Shown: positions 37,305-48,445, numbered from the stretch's first letter. The stretch is 64,000 bases of DNA from Ceratorhiza oryzae-sativae (GCA_030998015.1 JARWMV010000235.1:124001-188000), one strand, 5' to 3'. Notes: generated by a model from the letters alone, not told the origin. Numbers and translations are program-made.

Positions 37305-39723
37305 TTACTGCTCGGATTCCTCCTGGTCGTCGAACTCTTCCTCCCCTCCAACCCATTCTTCGTCATAATCTTCAGGATCATCCATCTCATCCTCAAAAAT
37401 CCGACCTGTTCAAAGAATCAGTTTTGCGGTATAACATTTTGTACACATGCTAACCTTTCTGTAAGGCAGACTGTACGTCCGTTGGTTTGTAGCGTGGAAC
37501 ATAACGCTGAGCATTCTTGTGAATGAATGCTCCAACAGGTATCACATCGTCAACGCTCTCATTCGAGTAGTCCAATACTGCACGAGACAGTGTACTATAT
37601 ATAACAGGGTATTAGAGTAGCAGACCGTAATCAAAGAAGGACGTACAAGCATTCATCATGTAACCTGGTTAACAGGTCCTCAAATTGAGCTCGATCGTCG
37701 GTTCGAAGGTTATGAAGGCTTGCTATGTATGTATTGTAGAATCGGCGTAGGTTATCGAGCGTTGTTGCTTTGCTGACGCGCTCGCCGCTCTGGTGTTCTT
37801 CAATAATATTGCGAACCTACATGCCGCTTTCAGTACCAGATTAGTACGTAAATACAAATAGAGTCTTACCATTGCACATCCAAATGCAACCAGTTCCGGC
37901 AGGATTGGATTGACGTACGAGTTGAAGACTACCCCAAGGTCCTTAGGCCCATGGAACAGCAGTGCCGCTAGTACCCGCTCTAGTAATGGGTTTTCGAAGT
38001 ATAATGGTCCTTCCTCGCTATCCTATAGTATAAGTATCAATAGGTTAACATTAGTAACACGATACATGCACAATATAAATACCAGAGAGTGGAAACCGTG
38101 CAGAACTAAGCTATCAACACGATCTGAGATATCTTGTGAGCTACCGTCATAAAGGTGGTAGTGTGCGGCAACTATGGCTTCAAGCCGGGTCTTCATGAGT
38201 TTACGGGTTGGGGAAAACAATCCTTGTATCTAAACAAGCAATTTAGTGATAATCTAGAGCTGTGAATCAGACTCACGTATTTAATCTGCCGCCGATTTAT
38301 CTCCTTGTGTGGGTGTTTTGATCGATAGTATAGGTTTGATCGCTCCCATGCTTGCATTATGATTTCCTCACGATCTTCGTAATTCTTCATATACCCCACC
38401 GATAATAGAAACGCCTTGGCGTCACTTGCAGTTCGCTCGACAAGATCAAGTGTATGCCCTTCCCACTCAGTTCGGTTCGGACGATCGCGTTTACGTTTCT
38501 AAATCAGTGAGCATAACCATAAAAACCAAGTGCGTTCAATCTCACCTCTCTTGGTGTGTGCTCTTCGGCCAAATCATCGCCGTCTGACTCCATTTCGGGA
38601 TCTATATCAATCGAACCATTAGGCACATTCAAGCTGCCTTTGCTTCGGCAATGGTTAGTTTGACTGTGACGTGGAGCATAGGGCTGTCAGGCATCCTTGT
38701 GTGCTGCCGGTTTGTTGGAGTGGCGGACAGTCGACAAGTGTGAGTGACGAACACGGTTGTTTGTTTGCTTTGAGGCCGTTGTTGAGTGTGTCACCGAAGG
38801 GTTTACTGCAGTGCAACGAGGAGATGGAAGCAACTCTTGCCGGTTTGTCTGGGGTGTGTGAGACAAGAAATTGGTCAGGTTGCGTTGATATTTTGGGATG
38901 GGTTTGTTGTTGCTGAAATCAGCGGAAGCTTTTTGCTTGCTGGTTTCTACTGAGAATAGCGTCAGTCTATCGTTTCAAGCACAGATAAGCAGTGCATATC
39001 ACCACGACTGGGACGAAATGGAGTGTTTTTGACAGTTTGAGTTGGCCGTTGCTCAATTCGAACCTAAAATATTGCAAAGTAAGTGTTTGTAAATTAAACA
39101 AGAATAAATGCACACGTTAGGATAAGGGTTATAGTCCTGGGTCAAAGTTGTTCCAGGGCCTTCTTCAGCACACAAGTCCTCAAGCTGTGGAAGATCAAGT
39201 GTCGATAGATCCCTGGCTTTATGATCCATAAACCACTTGATGATCTCATTTGCTCTTGCCTCATCCTTCCGAAGGTCTTCCAAGATCGGGTCATGATCAG
39301 CAGGCTCAGTCAAGACACTCTGTGTCACCTCAGATTGTTTTGCTGCAACGGAACTTGTTAGCTAATCTGGATCTCTATATAATAGAAGAACTGAAAGCGC
39401 AAAGCCAGCTCACCTTGACTGAGGTGAGATGCATTTGCCAAGCAAGAGGTGGGAGTAGGTGTCTGGTGCTGAGCCTGCACATACTGCAACCCCAAGTTTT
39501 TTGATTCTGATTTGGCAGTGGTGCAACAGGCTGCAAGAGAAGCTTGACTCTTGCATTTTCTGTTATTCAATCAGCCTCTCTGAAGCTTTGCTTCTGTCAA
39601 CAAAGTTTAGTACCTTACTGTAGTAAGATAGACAGACAGACCACTTTGTTTAGCTTGAGTGGGTACTTGGATTGCATCTCCAGAGCAGGTTGTTAGAGTA
39701 GTGCTAGCAATACGTTGAGACAT
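37305..39723 (-). pseudogene. DUF6532 protein gene, one premature stop
   Basis: Nine or more exons join in frame by GT-AG introns from MSQRIASTTLTTCSGD (39723) to EEEFDDQEESEQ (stop at 37305). The N-terminal half is low complexity. The C-terminal half carries the DUF6532 domain known from Agaricomycetes, often near transposons: LVERTASDAKAFLLSVGYM, EIIMQAWERSN, SPTRKLMKTRLEAIVAAHY, YFENPLLERVLAALLF and GVVFNSYVNPILPELVAFG. An in-frame TGA (rc of 38687-38689) falls in KDA*QPYAPRHSQ, where CGA would read Arg, so a CpG transition is likely. It is divergent from the Plavaka transposase across about 400 bases. Function unknown; cargo or accessory role is inference. Confidence 0.72.
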
Positions 39724-40127
39724 TTGATAGTAGGGAGCAAAACAGAAGCTGGGAGCAAGGTTGAATTATGTGGCAACAACTCACCAGTGCAATTTATATC
39801 CTCTGTGGTTTTTTTTTTGCTGGAGGCTGCACAGTAGCAACCAGTACTGGGCAGAGTCATTTTCATGTTTCAAATGCGTGAGTGTACATGTACACTTTGG
39901 GGCTCCACAATTTGTGTGCCAGGAAAAGGATAGGGGGTATGCATGTTGCCAATAACTGTTAATAAAATGATGTCATTTGCCTGTTATGGTCAATTTCAAA
40001 AGCTGGCAAAGTCAATTGGCTGGTTTTGCAGCTTGGTACAAAAAAATCTTTCAGCATATAGCTAACTTACAAGCCATCCAAGCCACCCATAGAAATCTCA
40101 CATCTGCCACTCTTCATCCAGTTACTA
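39724..40127. promoter_or_regulatory. Divergent intergenic region of the DUF6532 / transposase pair
   Basis: About 400 AT-rich, CpG-poor bases between two divergent starts; presumed shared promoter. No specific box is certain. Confidence 0.35.
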
Positions 40128-41884
40128 TGCCTCTTCTTTATTGCAATTATTGTCCCCATGCTTTTACTACCCATGCCCAGCATAGCTGCCATCTAGGTCA
40201 GAGTGAAGAGTGTCAGCGTAAGCATTGCAATGAGCTTTGCAAGCAATCAAAGCACTATGCACCATGGCATCTGGATGATCCTGAAGAAATTCCTGATAAC
40301 ATGGGCAGGCACCAGATGCAGGTAGAGGAAGGTGCAAGCAATGGAATGGAAGATGTGGAATGGGATGGGGGTCTAAGCAATCAAGGCACTACAGTTGAAG
40401 GGGAGGACATATTGGGTGCCACTTTACTGTTTAAAGAGTACCTTTCCACAGTCAATGGTCAATTGGAGGTTGAAGAAGCAAACATACAGAGGCATGTTTT
40501 CAAATTTTGTTGGTATATTCTCTATTGACAATGTAAACCCAGAGATCCACTTGAACCAGAGTCCTTGGAACAAAGCTTACCTTGTCATGCTGCACCTGAA
40601 ATAATCAACTATTTTCCCAATATAAATGCAGGTCAACTGATATGAATCAGCATGGATCCCAATCCACAGGAATTTGTCACTGGATGGCTGGCAAATGACA
40701 CCAACTTCCAGATGGCAGACTTCATCAACTTGCTTAACATGAGCTCAAGGCAGCAGGAAATGTTCTTCAAATTAGAGCTGGTAAGGAGTAATGCAGATAT
40801 GGACAATAATGTGGTACTTACCAAACCTGTAGAATCATCACCTGCTGTGGAAAAACAACAAGCAGTTTAGTGCTGATTTGAAGGTGTTACCACAGGAGCC
40901 ACAAATGTTTAGCTTCAAGGTTGTAGTGGGCCCAGGAGACAGTGCCAATGTTGTGGAGTTTCAAGCTAGGAACATACTGGATGTCATCCAAATGTTATTA
41001 GGCAACCCTTGCTTTAAACAACAAATATTGTTTGTTCCAAAGCAAGTATATGCTGATAAAGGTTGCAGAGTTTGGATTCAAAATGAAATGTGTACTGCTG
41101 ATTGGATGTGGTATATGCAGGTCAGAAAGAATTTGTACATAACTTTGAAAGTCACTCACCTCATTCATAGTGCCAGATACAAGATGAGCATGGAACCATT
41201 ATACAAATCATCCTGTCATTGGACAAGACACACCTCAACATCCTCCCTGGTGGCAAGGAGGCATATCCTGTATATGTCACTATTGGGAACATTGACAAGG
41301 AGATTTGTTGTCAGCCCTCAAAACACACTATGGTTTTACTAGGGTACTTACCAATACCTAAGGACCTCTCACATGAACCTGACCAGGAACGCTGTAGCCA
41401 ACATGCATGGGAAATATTCCATGCCTGTATGGAAGCTATGCTTCAACCACTCAAGCAAGCTTCAGAAGATGGTGTCAAAATAGTGTGTAGTGACAGAGGG
41501 GTGTGGAGATGCTACCCTTTTCTAGCATTGTACATTGTGGACCACCCAGAGCAATGCCTTGTTGCATGTACTACACACTGCCCTATTTGCAAGGAGGTCA
41601 CCAAGAACATGGGCAATCTAGGACCCCCAGCACAACATTGGTTCAAATGGAGAACACTTTGGGCAATAGAAGACTACAAAGCTGGTAATAAATCAACCAT
41701 AGTGCAATTAGGGCTTTGCCCAGTTTGGCCTTTTTGGAAAGACTTACCCAAAGTTAATCTTTCCCAATGCATAACCCCTGACCTACTACACCAGCTGCAT
41801 ACAGGAGTGTTTCTGGATCACTTGGTTCCCTGGTGTAAAGACCTAATGGGCTTGGACAAAATGGATTGTTGCTTTCAGGCTATG
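40128..41884 (+). pseudogene. Plavaka-type transposase, 5' part
   Basis: Begins with a C2H2-like finger (CNYCPHAFTTHAQHSCHLGQ), then degraded N-terminal parts (FVTGWLANDTNFQMADFINL). The core follows: VEFQARNILDVIQMLLGNP, IQNEMCTADWMWYMQ, an intron, then LSLDKTHLNILPGGKEAYP with VYVTIGNIDKEICCQPS, CPICKEVTKNMG, CITPDLLHQLHTGVFLDHL and MDCCFQAM. These are the usual blocks of Plavaka (KYDZ-like) DDE transposases. Several frame changes occur before 40870. It is cut at 41884 inside CFQAM by the Gypsy element and resumes at 49249. Confidence 0.75.
41880..41884. repeat. Target duplication CTATG, left
   Basis: CTATG before the left LTR matches CTATG at 49249-49253 after the right LTR. Confidence 0.88.
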
Positions 41885-42260
41885 TGTCGATGATGACAAG
41901 TCAGGCGACGAAGAAAAGAGTAAGAAAGTAAAAGAACTTGTATTCGACGAGAGGTCAAGTTCTTGAGGAGTCCTCTGCAAACTTGACCTGGTTTATATAC
42001 ACAGTACAAGCCACATCATAACAAACAAGTCTGTACAGTGAGTCACAACAGATAAGAGATAGAAGCAGTAGAAGCGACTGCAGAACTGCGGAATTTCACA
42101 TTGGAGTTGAAATACATCTTGGTTACTGGTCTGGAACATTCCATGAGTCACATGACACAGATATACCATAAAAGGCAAGTATGTTTTGAAGATGATCTCA
42201 TAAAATGTAGTAAATTGAGAAAATATTATAGAGTGGATATATGCGTGTCAGTTTGTGACA
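41885..42260 (-). repeat. Gypsy 3' LTR (LTR1)
   Basis: 376 bases, TGTCGA...GTGACA on the plus strand. Differs from LTR3 at about ten sites, all transitions, mostly at CpG. Confidence 0.9.
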
Positions 42261-43600
42261 CTTCCCCCCTTCAAGGCATGGGGGTCCTGGGGTGCCTTTG
42301 GGTGCAACTTGACATAGTTGGCAATGAGTTCTGGTGCGTTCACCAAGTCATCATAGGTTAACCATTGTTGCTTGTTGTAGCCAAGCCACTTGACATAGTA
42401 TTCAAAGATGTTAGATCTTTTGTTGTATTGTGACTTTATGATCTGTTCCACTTTGAATTCTTCTTCCCCTTCAGGAGTTACCACAGGTGGTGGTGGGGGA
42501 ACCTGACAGCCATAGGGGTTGTCTTTATATTTGGTCAGGAGTGAGACATGAAACACTGGGTGTATTTTCATGGTTATCAGTAGGTCCAGTTTGTAGGCAT
42601 GTGTGCCATGTTGTGCTACCACCCTGAATGGTCCAACTCTTTTGTGGGCCAGTTTTCTGGAGGCCTGCTGTGTCTGTATGTTTTTGGTATCAAGCCAGAC
42701 TTTGTCTCCAACCTTAATAGCTTCAGGAGTCTGATGCTTCTGGTCGTAGTATTCCTTGATCCTCTGGTTTGCTATTTCCAGAGCTGCCTTAAGTTCCTCA
42801 TGGCCCTTTTGGAGCCATTCTGCATGGTTGTCCGCTAAAGGGAGTTCTGGTTCCTCCCTGTCCCCAACTGCTAGCCTTGGGTGGAAACTGTAGTTTGCAA
42901 AGAATGGTGATTTGCCAGTTGAGGTGTTGACACCATTATTGTAGGCAAATTCAGCTAATGGTAGGAGCAAGACCCAGTCATCTTGTCTGTCTGATACATA
43001 GTGTCTGATGTACCCTTCCACTACCTGGTTGGCCTGTTCGGACTGGCCATCTGTCTGAGGGTGGTATGCTGTGGAGTAGGAAGGTTTTATATCCAGTTGT
43101 TTGTATAAGTGCCTTAGGAATTTGGATGCAAAGTTGGGGCTGCGGTCTGAGATTGTTTTCCGTGGTAGCCCATGAAGTTTCCATACATATGTTAGGAACA
43201 AGTTGGTGCAATCCATAGCACTGGCTTCTGATTGACATGGAATAAAGTGGACCATTTTTGTCAGGCAGTCGACAACTGTAAATATGGCATCAAACCCCTC
43301 TGACAGGGGTAGCCTGGTGATCAGATCATAAGTAATTTCCTCCCAAGGTTTTTCTGGTGCAGGTATTGGGTTTAAGAGCCCTGGGGGAACTTGGTTGCTG
43401 TGCTTGTTTCTGATGCATGATTTGCAGTGTGTGACATATTTGTTGACTGATTTTTTCATTGATAACCACGTGTATTTGCAATTTAACAATTCATATGTTC
43501 TGAACTGTCCTGGGTGTCCTGCTGCTGGGCTGTTGTGACGGCTTTCGATGACCAGTTTGCGAAGTTCTTTGTTATTTGGGACATAGATTCTGCCCTTGTG
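42248..43600 (-). CDS. Gypsy integrase and chromodomain (3' part of pol)
   Basis: In the same frame as the upstream pol ORF, separated only by one TGA at 43601-43603. Reads RHNSPAAGHPGQFR and CKSCIRNKHSNQ (HHCC zinc finger). The catalytic core has Asp in ITYDLITRLPLSEGFD or DAIFTVVDCLTKMVHF, Asp in TISDRSPNFASKF and Glu in TDGQSEQANQVVEGY. The C-terminus is a chromodomain (VEQIIKSQYN, YYVKWLGYNKQQWLTYDDL), which in chromoviruses guides integration to marked chromatin. The stop codon lies inside the LTR (GSVTN then TGA). Confidence 0.88.
   Translation of the reverse strand, partial: HKGRIYVPNNKELRKLVIESRHNSPAAGHPGQFRTYELLNCKYTWLSMKKSVNKYVTHCKSCIRNKHSNQVPPGLLNPIPAPEKPWEEITYDLITRLPLSEGFDAIFTVVDCLTKMVHFIPCQSEASAMDCTNLFLTYVWKLHGLPRKTISDRSPNFASKFLRHLYKQLDIKPSYSTAYHPQTDGQSEQANQVVEGYIRHYVSDRQDDWVLLLPLAEFAYNNGVNTSTGKSPFFANYSFHPRLAVGDREEPELPLADNHAEWLQKGHEELKAALEIANQRIKEYYDQKHQTPEAIKVGDKVWLDTKNIQTQQASRKLAHKRVGPFRVVAQHGTHAYKLDLLITMKIHPVFHVSLLTKYKDNPYGCQVPPPPPVVTPEGEEEFKVEQIIKSQYNKRSNIFEYYVKWLGYNKQQWLTYDDLVNAPELIANYVKLHPKAPQDPHALKGGSVTN
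42261..42272 (-). promoter_or_regulatory. Polypurine tract
   Basis: AAGGGGGGAAG on the minus strand directly abuts the LTR start TGTCACAAAC, the expected plus-strand primer of reverse transcription. It is also coding: the last pol codons and stop run into the LTR. Confidence 0.8.
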
Positions 43601-45778
43601 TCATAAGAGTCCTTCGTCCCATTCCCAATCTTTGACCTTCTCATTGTCATCTAGGGCTTTTAGGACTTTTGATAGGTGTTTGTCCCCTGGGATAGCATCC
43701 CTAATGAGTTGTTCTAGGTCATTGTCTGGCATGATTGCTTGCAGGCATAGTGATTTCAGCTCCAAAAATTGGTTTTGCGCAAGCAGAGCTTGGCTCTCAC
43801 CCCCCTCTTTAGGGATGTGTCTTGACAGCCTAGAGAGTATGTCTGCCTGGCCATTCTTCACCCCTTCAATATATAGAATCTTGAATTCGAACCTGGATAA
43901 GAACTCATGCCACCTTGTGACCCGACTGTTCAGTGGCTGATTTGTCTTCCAATACTCCAAATTCTTGTGGTCACAAACAATGTTTACTGGGTGTTCAGCC
44001 CCTTCTAGCAAATGACACCAGTGTTTGAGGGCCTTTATAATTGCCAGCATTTCTTTGTTGTAGATATCGTAATTTCTTTCTGCTGGGACCATTGCCTTGG
44101 AGTAATAGGAAATTGGGTGGAGCATTCCATCCTCTCCATATTGCAATAATACAGTGCCTGTGGCATAGCCTGAGGTGTCAGTTTCCAAAATGAATGGTTT
44201 GTTGGGTTCTGGCTGAATTAGGAGGGGGGCTTCTTTTAATTTTTGCTTCAGCAGATTCCATGCCTGATCCCTTTCTCCTGTCCATTCCCATTTTACATCC
44301 TTCTTGACAAGTTCATAAAGACATCTTGTAATTTTCGAAAAGTCTTTTATGAAGTGCCTCAACCAATTTGCAAACCCCAACCCTTCCAGGACTTCGGTTG
44401 GGTTGGTAGGGGTTGGCCATTCAACAGCCTTTTCGACCTTGGCTGGGTCTACTTTAATTCCCTGGGGAGTCACTACTATTCCCAGGTAATCAACTTCAGT
44501 GACATTGAAAACACATTTCTCCAGGGCGCAATATAGGCCAGCTTTTTGAAGGCAACATAAGACTTCCTTGACATGTTCATCATGTTCTTCCTGGTTTTTG
44601 GAGAATACTAATATGTCATCCATATAGATTACCACATAAATGCCCTTGATGTCTTGGAACTCTTCCTGGATCATGGCCATGAAGGTTCCTGGTGCGTTCT
44701 TTTGACCAAATTGCATGACTAAGGGCTCGTACAGCCCATATTTGGTCTTAAAAGCCACTTTCCATTCGTCCCCTTCCCAAATTCGTATGAGGTTGAAGCC
44801 CCACTTTAGATCAAACTTGGTGAATATCTTTGCCCCACGCAGCGTCTCCACAATATCATTGATGCGTGGGAGTGGGTACACATTAGAGACTGTCATTTTG
44901 TTTAGTCGCCAGTAGTCAATGCACATGCACAACTTCCCATTCTTCTTTTTGACAAATATGACTGGAGATGCCATTGGTGACCTTGAGGGTCTGATATGCC
45001 CTGCTTTCAGTTGGCGCTCCAAGGTTTTGTGCAATTCTGCATCTTCCTTGACACCCACACTATATATGGGGCCATGCCTTGGTTTGGCATCTGGTTTTAA
45101 ATCTATTTCCATATCCCACTTCCTATGGGGTGGTAACGGCTGGATGTCGTCTTCTTCAGCAAATATTTTCTTGAACTCCCTGTATTTGGTTGGGAGGGAA
45201 TCTAAAGAGTCCAACTGGAGCTCCTTGGGTTCATTTGCTTGCACATGTAGGGGTTTTGTAATGCAGTGTTTCAAGCATATTGGCAAGTTGAACTTCATAT
45301 CTTTCCCCTCCCAATCAATGTCTGGGTTATGGAATTTGAGCCACGACATGCCCAGAACTAGATCATTTTTGCCAACATTCACAATGTAGGCACTGAGGAT
45401 CTCTTGGTGCTCTTGAATACACAACTCAAAGGTGCAGTAATGGGTCACAGACCCAGAGTCTATCTCCCTTCCATCGATTACCCTTAGTTTCTTGGGTGTT
45501 TTTAGGACAACGGTAGGAATATGGTATTGTTTAACCAAATCTTCATGTATAAATACTGACGTGGCCCCTGAGTCAATCATGGCCCATCCGTTAAATTTTT
45601 TCATGTTATATGCAGATTTGCGTTCAGGGGTTATGCGCAGGGGGAATGCATGGAAGAAAAACTGTAGTTGTGATTGGTTTCCTAACGACATACATTCCAT
45701 TTCCATATTTTTATTTTCATTGTGCACATTTTGTAACATAGCACCCAAGACCGCCCCCCTGGCACGGTTTGAGCTCAT
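43601..45778 (-). CDS. Gypsy pol: protease, reverse transcriptase, RNase H
   Basis: 725 codons. Aspartic protease active site in WAMIDSGATSVFIHEDL; reverse transcriptase with FVKKKNGKLCMCIDYWRLN and the YMDD box in VVIYMDDILVFSKN; RNase H with LETDTSGYATGTVLLQYG, HPISYYSKAMVPAERNYDIY and DHKNLEYWKT. It starts with ATG overlapping the gag stop as ATGA, in another frame. It ends at a TGA in EGLL*HKGRIYVPN, where a CGA (Arg) is likely ancestral; downstream integrase continues in the same frame. Confidence 0.92.
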   Translation of the reverse strand: MSSNRARGAVLGAMLQNVHNENKNMEMECMSLGNQSQLQFFFHAFPLRITPERKSAYNMKKFNGWAMIDSGATSVFIHEDLVKQYHIPTVVLKTPKKLRVIDGREIDSGSVTHYCTFELCIQEHQEILSAYIVNVGKNDLVLGMSWLKFHNPDIDWEGKDMKFNLPICLKHCITKPLHVQANEPKELQLDSLDSLPTKYREFKKIFAEEDDIQPLPPHRKWDMEIDLKPDAKPRHGPIYSVGVKEDAELHKTLERQLKAGHIRPSRSPMASPVIFVKKKNGKLCMCIDYWRLNKMTVSNVYPLPRINDIVETLRGAKIFTKFDLKWGFNLIRIWEGDEWKVAFKTKYGLYEPLVMQFGQKNAPGTFMAMIQEEFQDIKGIYVVIYMDDILVFSKNQEEHDEHVKEVLCCLQKAGLYCALEKCVFNVTEVDYLGIVVTPQGIKVDPAKVEKAVEWPTPTNPTEVLEGLGFANWLRHFIKDFSKITRCLYELVKKDVKWEWTGERDQAWNLLKQKLKEAPLLIQPEPNKPFILETDTSGYATGTVLLQYGEDGMLHPISYYSKAMVPAERNYDIYNKEMLAIIKALKHWCHLLEGAEHPVNIVCDHKNLEYWKTNQPLNSRVTRWHEFLSRFEFKILYIEGVKNGQADILSRLSRHIPKEGGESQALLAQNQFLELKSLCLQAIMPDNDLEQLIRDAIPGDKHLSKVLKALDDNEKVKDWEWDEGLL

Positions 45779-47205
45779 TCTTTTACCAACTCTTTGTTGG
45801 TTGTTTCTACATCCTTGACCACTGCCTTGTATCCTGACATCTTAGCTGAGGGGCATTTGGCTGTGATATGACCCCGTCCTCCACAGTTATAGCAGGTGTT
45901 TGTCCCCTTTCCTTTTCCTGCACTATCTAAATCCATTGCGTCTGGATCCCTTGCCTTGGGGGCTGCCGGTGGATGATTATCCTTCTTTATGTCCTTGAAG
46001 GATTCTTGTACATTGGCATTGCTGCCATCGTAGCAGACAGTTGGAACTGTGAAACCCTTCGCATTGGGCCCAATGGCCACAATCTGACCTTTTACAGCTC
46101 TCCCGTCCTTAATCTTATATATCTGTTCCCCACTTTTGAATTTCTCCTTTTGGGGAGTGCTTTGGGGGTTATTGGTTGGCCTACTGGACAAGGCATTGCT
46201 GCTGGGCTTGTTACTCCCATGAGACGTTTGTTTGCTACTGAACAAGATGAGGTGGCAGTCAATTTCTAGGGCTCGCTGAGTGAGTTGGGCAAAGGTTTTG
46301 GTGTGGGGGTCATAGTTTTGGGCCACCATGCTATCTGTTACGTCTGATGATAGACCATCATAGAACTGATCACGCATGGCAGCATTGTTGTAGTTGAGAC
46401 CTGTGGAATATAGATTGAATAGGGTGAGGTAATCCTGAACCGTCTTGGATTGTTTCAGTTTCTGCCACTTGTTGCAGTTATTTTTGGTGCAGTTCAGATC
46501 CCCATAACGGGTAGTAAATTCTTGCCAGAACAAACTGGCATTGTGAAGCCAAGGGATCGCAGTTCCAGGGTTTAAAATTTCAAATTCTTCATATGAGTTG
46601 ACCCATTCGGCTGCTGATCCTTCAAGATAGGATGTGATAAATGCGACCACTTGGTCAGCTGAGTGCCCACTCATATTGGTATTGATGTATCGTGCGCATG
46701 CGATCCTGAATGAGATGGCTTCTTCACGCTTTGTGCCATCAAACCTTTGGGGAGCTGCCATCTTGACTTTTACAGCTGATCCGCCAGTGGTAGTAGTAGC
46801 TGTTGGCTGTGGTTGGGTTGTACCAGTGATTGGTTGTGCTTGGGTGGCACCTGAGCCACCTGATGAGGTGTTTATTTGTGCTTCAACGTGTGTGATCGAT
46901 GTTTGAAGTATTGCTAGCATGCCCACAAGGTTATTGACACTGGTGGCCAGTCCAGCCACATTGGCATCTATTTTTGTCTGGTTGGTGGTGAGCCTTGCTT
47001 TGAGCGTATCCATGTATGTCTTGTTGTTATGTTCTACGTCTCCAATGTTGTTTTGGAGGTTGTTGGTTTGTTCTCGAAGTTCGTCCATTGACTGGAGCAT
47101 ATAGATGACTTTTTCCCCATCAGACATATTTGCCCAAGCTGGGGTAGAGGGTTGTGACGCCATTTCAGAGAAGACTTGGTAAAATTCTAAAGACGACAGA
47201 GACAA
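45775..47205 (-). CDS. Gypsy Gag polyprotein
   Basis: 476 residues. Includes a coiled-coil-like N-terminus (LREQTNNLQNNIGDVEHN), the retrotransposon gag domain (AAEWVNSYEEFE, FWQEFTTRYGDLNC, LTLFNLYSTGLNYNN) and a C-terminal CCHC knuckle CYNCGGRGHITAKC for RNA binding. The frame is intact. The stop TGA overlaps the pol ATG. Confidence 0.92.
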   Translation of the reverse strand: MSLSSLEFYQVFSEMASQPSTPAWANMSDGEKVIYMLQSMDELREQTNNLQNNIGDVEHNNKTYMDTLKARLTTNQTKIDANVAGLATSVNNLVGMLAILQTSITHVEAQINTSSGGSGATQAQPITGTTQPQPTATTTTGGSAVKVKMAAPQRFDGTKREEAISFRIACARYINTNMSGHSADQVVAFITSYLEGSAAEWVNSYEEFEILNPGTAIPWLHNASLFWQEFTTRYGDLNCTKNNCNKWQKLKQSKTVQDYLTLFNLYSTGLNYNNAAMRDQFYDGLSSDVTDSMVAQNYDPHTKTFAQLTQRALEIDCHLILFSSKQTSHGSNKPSSNALSSRPTNNPQSTPQKEKFKSGEQIYKIKDGRAVKGQIVAIGPNAKGFTVPTVCYDGSNANVQESFKDIKKDNHPPAAPKARDPDAMDLDSAGKGKGTNTCYNCGGRGHITAKCPSAKMSGYKAVVKDVETTNKELVKE

Positions 47206-47373
47206 TAAGGAAGTACAGGGAATTGGGAATTGTTTTGATAGTAGAGGATTTCTGTTCCCTGCACAAGTCTATAAATTTCAAAGTTTCTGATTCCTGCAAA
47301 CCTTAACCAAGTATTGTCTAAGTCCCAACTTTTGGTGTCTTGGCAACAATAGGGGCACTCCACCCTCTTTAGT

Positions 47374-48127
47374 TTAGTTTGGTCCTGAAGGAGCGCTTCC
47401 TTGGGGAAAACTGATTTGGGCTGCTGGAAGGAGTGTTTCTTCCTGAATTGGCGAGCCTGTGCCACTTAGAAAGGTGGGGTGAGGGAGGTCTGACAGTGTT
47501 GAGAAGATGGGGAAGGCGTACTTGTGGGGTTCAACTGTTTCTTGGACTATAGCTTCTAGTCTGAGATGGTCTAGGAGGAGGGATAGGTAGTCCTCCTGGT
47601 GTTCGCGCAAATGTTTGGTTAAGTATGCGCAACGTGCCTTGGCTTTGTGAAGTTTTTCACAGGTTTCTTCATACTTATTTTGGTAATAACAGTACCTGTC
47701 TTGGAAATTTTCGATAGTGTTTAACAGGTGACGAAGAAGCTGTTGACCAAGGTTCTCCAGCTTATAGCTGGTTGCAGGGGATGGTGTAATAGTAAAGGAA
47801 TTTGTCCTTCTTAGGACAATAGGGGCAGCACACTGGGAAGGTGGCTCCGTTTGCCCAATGGCAAATTTTGCACTCAGGGGCACCTGGCTCAGTAACAAAG
47901 GCTTGTTGGGTGTGTCCGACTTTTTGGGGACAGACTTTGATAATTACTACTTGGTTGAAATTGATGTGCCCAGCTTCTTCAAGGATACTTTTGACTGAGT
48001 TGAGGGTGAAGCAGTGGATTGACAGGTGTCCGAACCACCCACACAGATGGCAGCGCTGGTCTTCTGTAAAAGGTTGTGCCACTTGAGGGCTGTGCATTCC
48101 GTCAGAGACGTACTTGAGCAAAAGCAA
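47374..48127 (-). CDS. Extra leader ORF(s) of the Gypsy element, CCHC and coiled coil
   Basis: The 1.2-kb leader before gag holds two overlapping frames. The first (48127-47762) has a perfect CX2CX4HX4C knuckle (CHLCGWFGHLSIHC) and more Cys pairs (CKICHWANGATFPVCCPYC). The second (47898-47374) is rich in Leu, Glu and Lys and looks helical (YYQNKYEETCEKLHKAKARC). They overlap with a one-base frame offset and may be one protein broken by an indel or joined by frameshifting. Not a standard chromovirus gene; function unknown. Confidence 0.55.
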
Positions 48128-48430
48128 GATAAAAGAAAAATAGACCCTTTCCCAAGTCTATTGGAATAGGAAGGTGACCTCCGTTGCTCAGCTACTTAAG
48201 GGCAATGAGCAACCCCACCTCTTGTTGATGAAAGAGATTAGAGAACCAAAGCTTGTTACAACGTGTGAGGGGCCTGGCTATGCAAGGTTTCACAGAGGCG
48301 CGTATAGGGCAATGATATCTTGTGGCTGTGGATAGGTGGAGTAGGATTGGGGAAGGCAACAAGGAGTTATCTCAAGACGATGCCAACGGCGTTCCAGAAG
48401 TATCCCAGACGACACTGAGACTTACGATTG

Positions 48431-48445
48431 TCAAGAACTTGACCT
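48431..48445 (-). promoter_or_regulatory. Self-primer binding site
   Basis: AGGTCAAGTTCTTGA on the minus strand, two bases after the LTR end. It is the exact complement of 15 bases in the same LTR (48516-48530), which lie at the predicted transcript start. Confidence 0.75.

Noticed and set aside
44243..45389. Plus-strand frames inside the Gypsy pol
   Set aside because: Antisense of protease/RT coding sequence.
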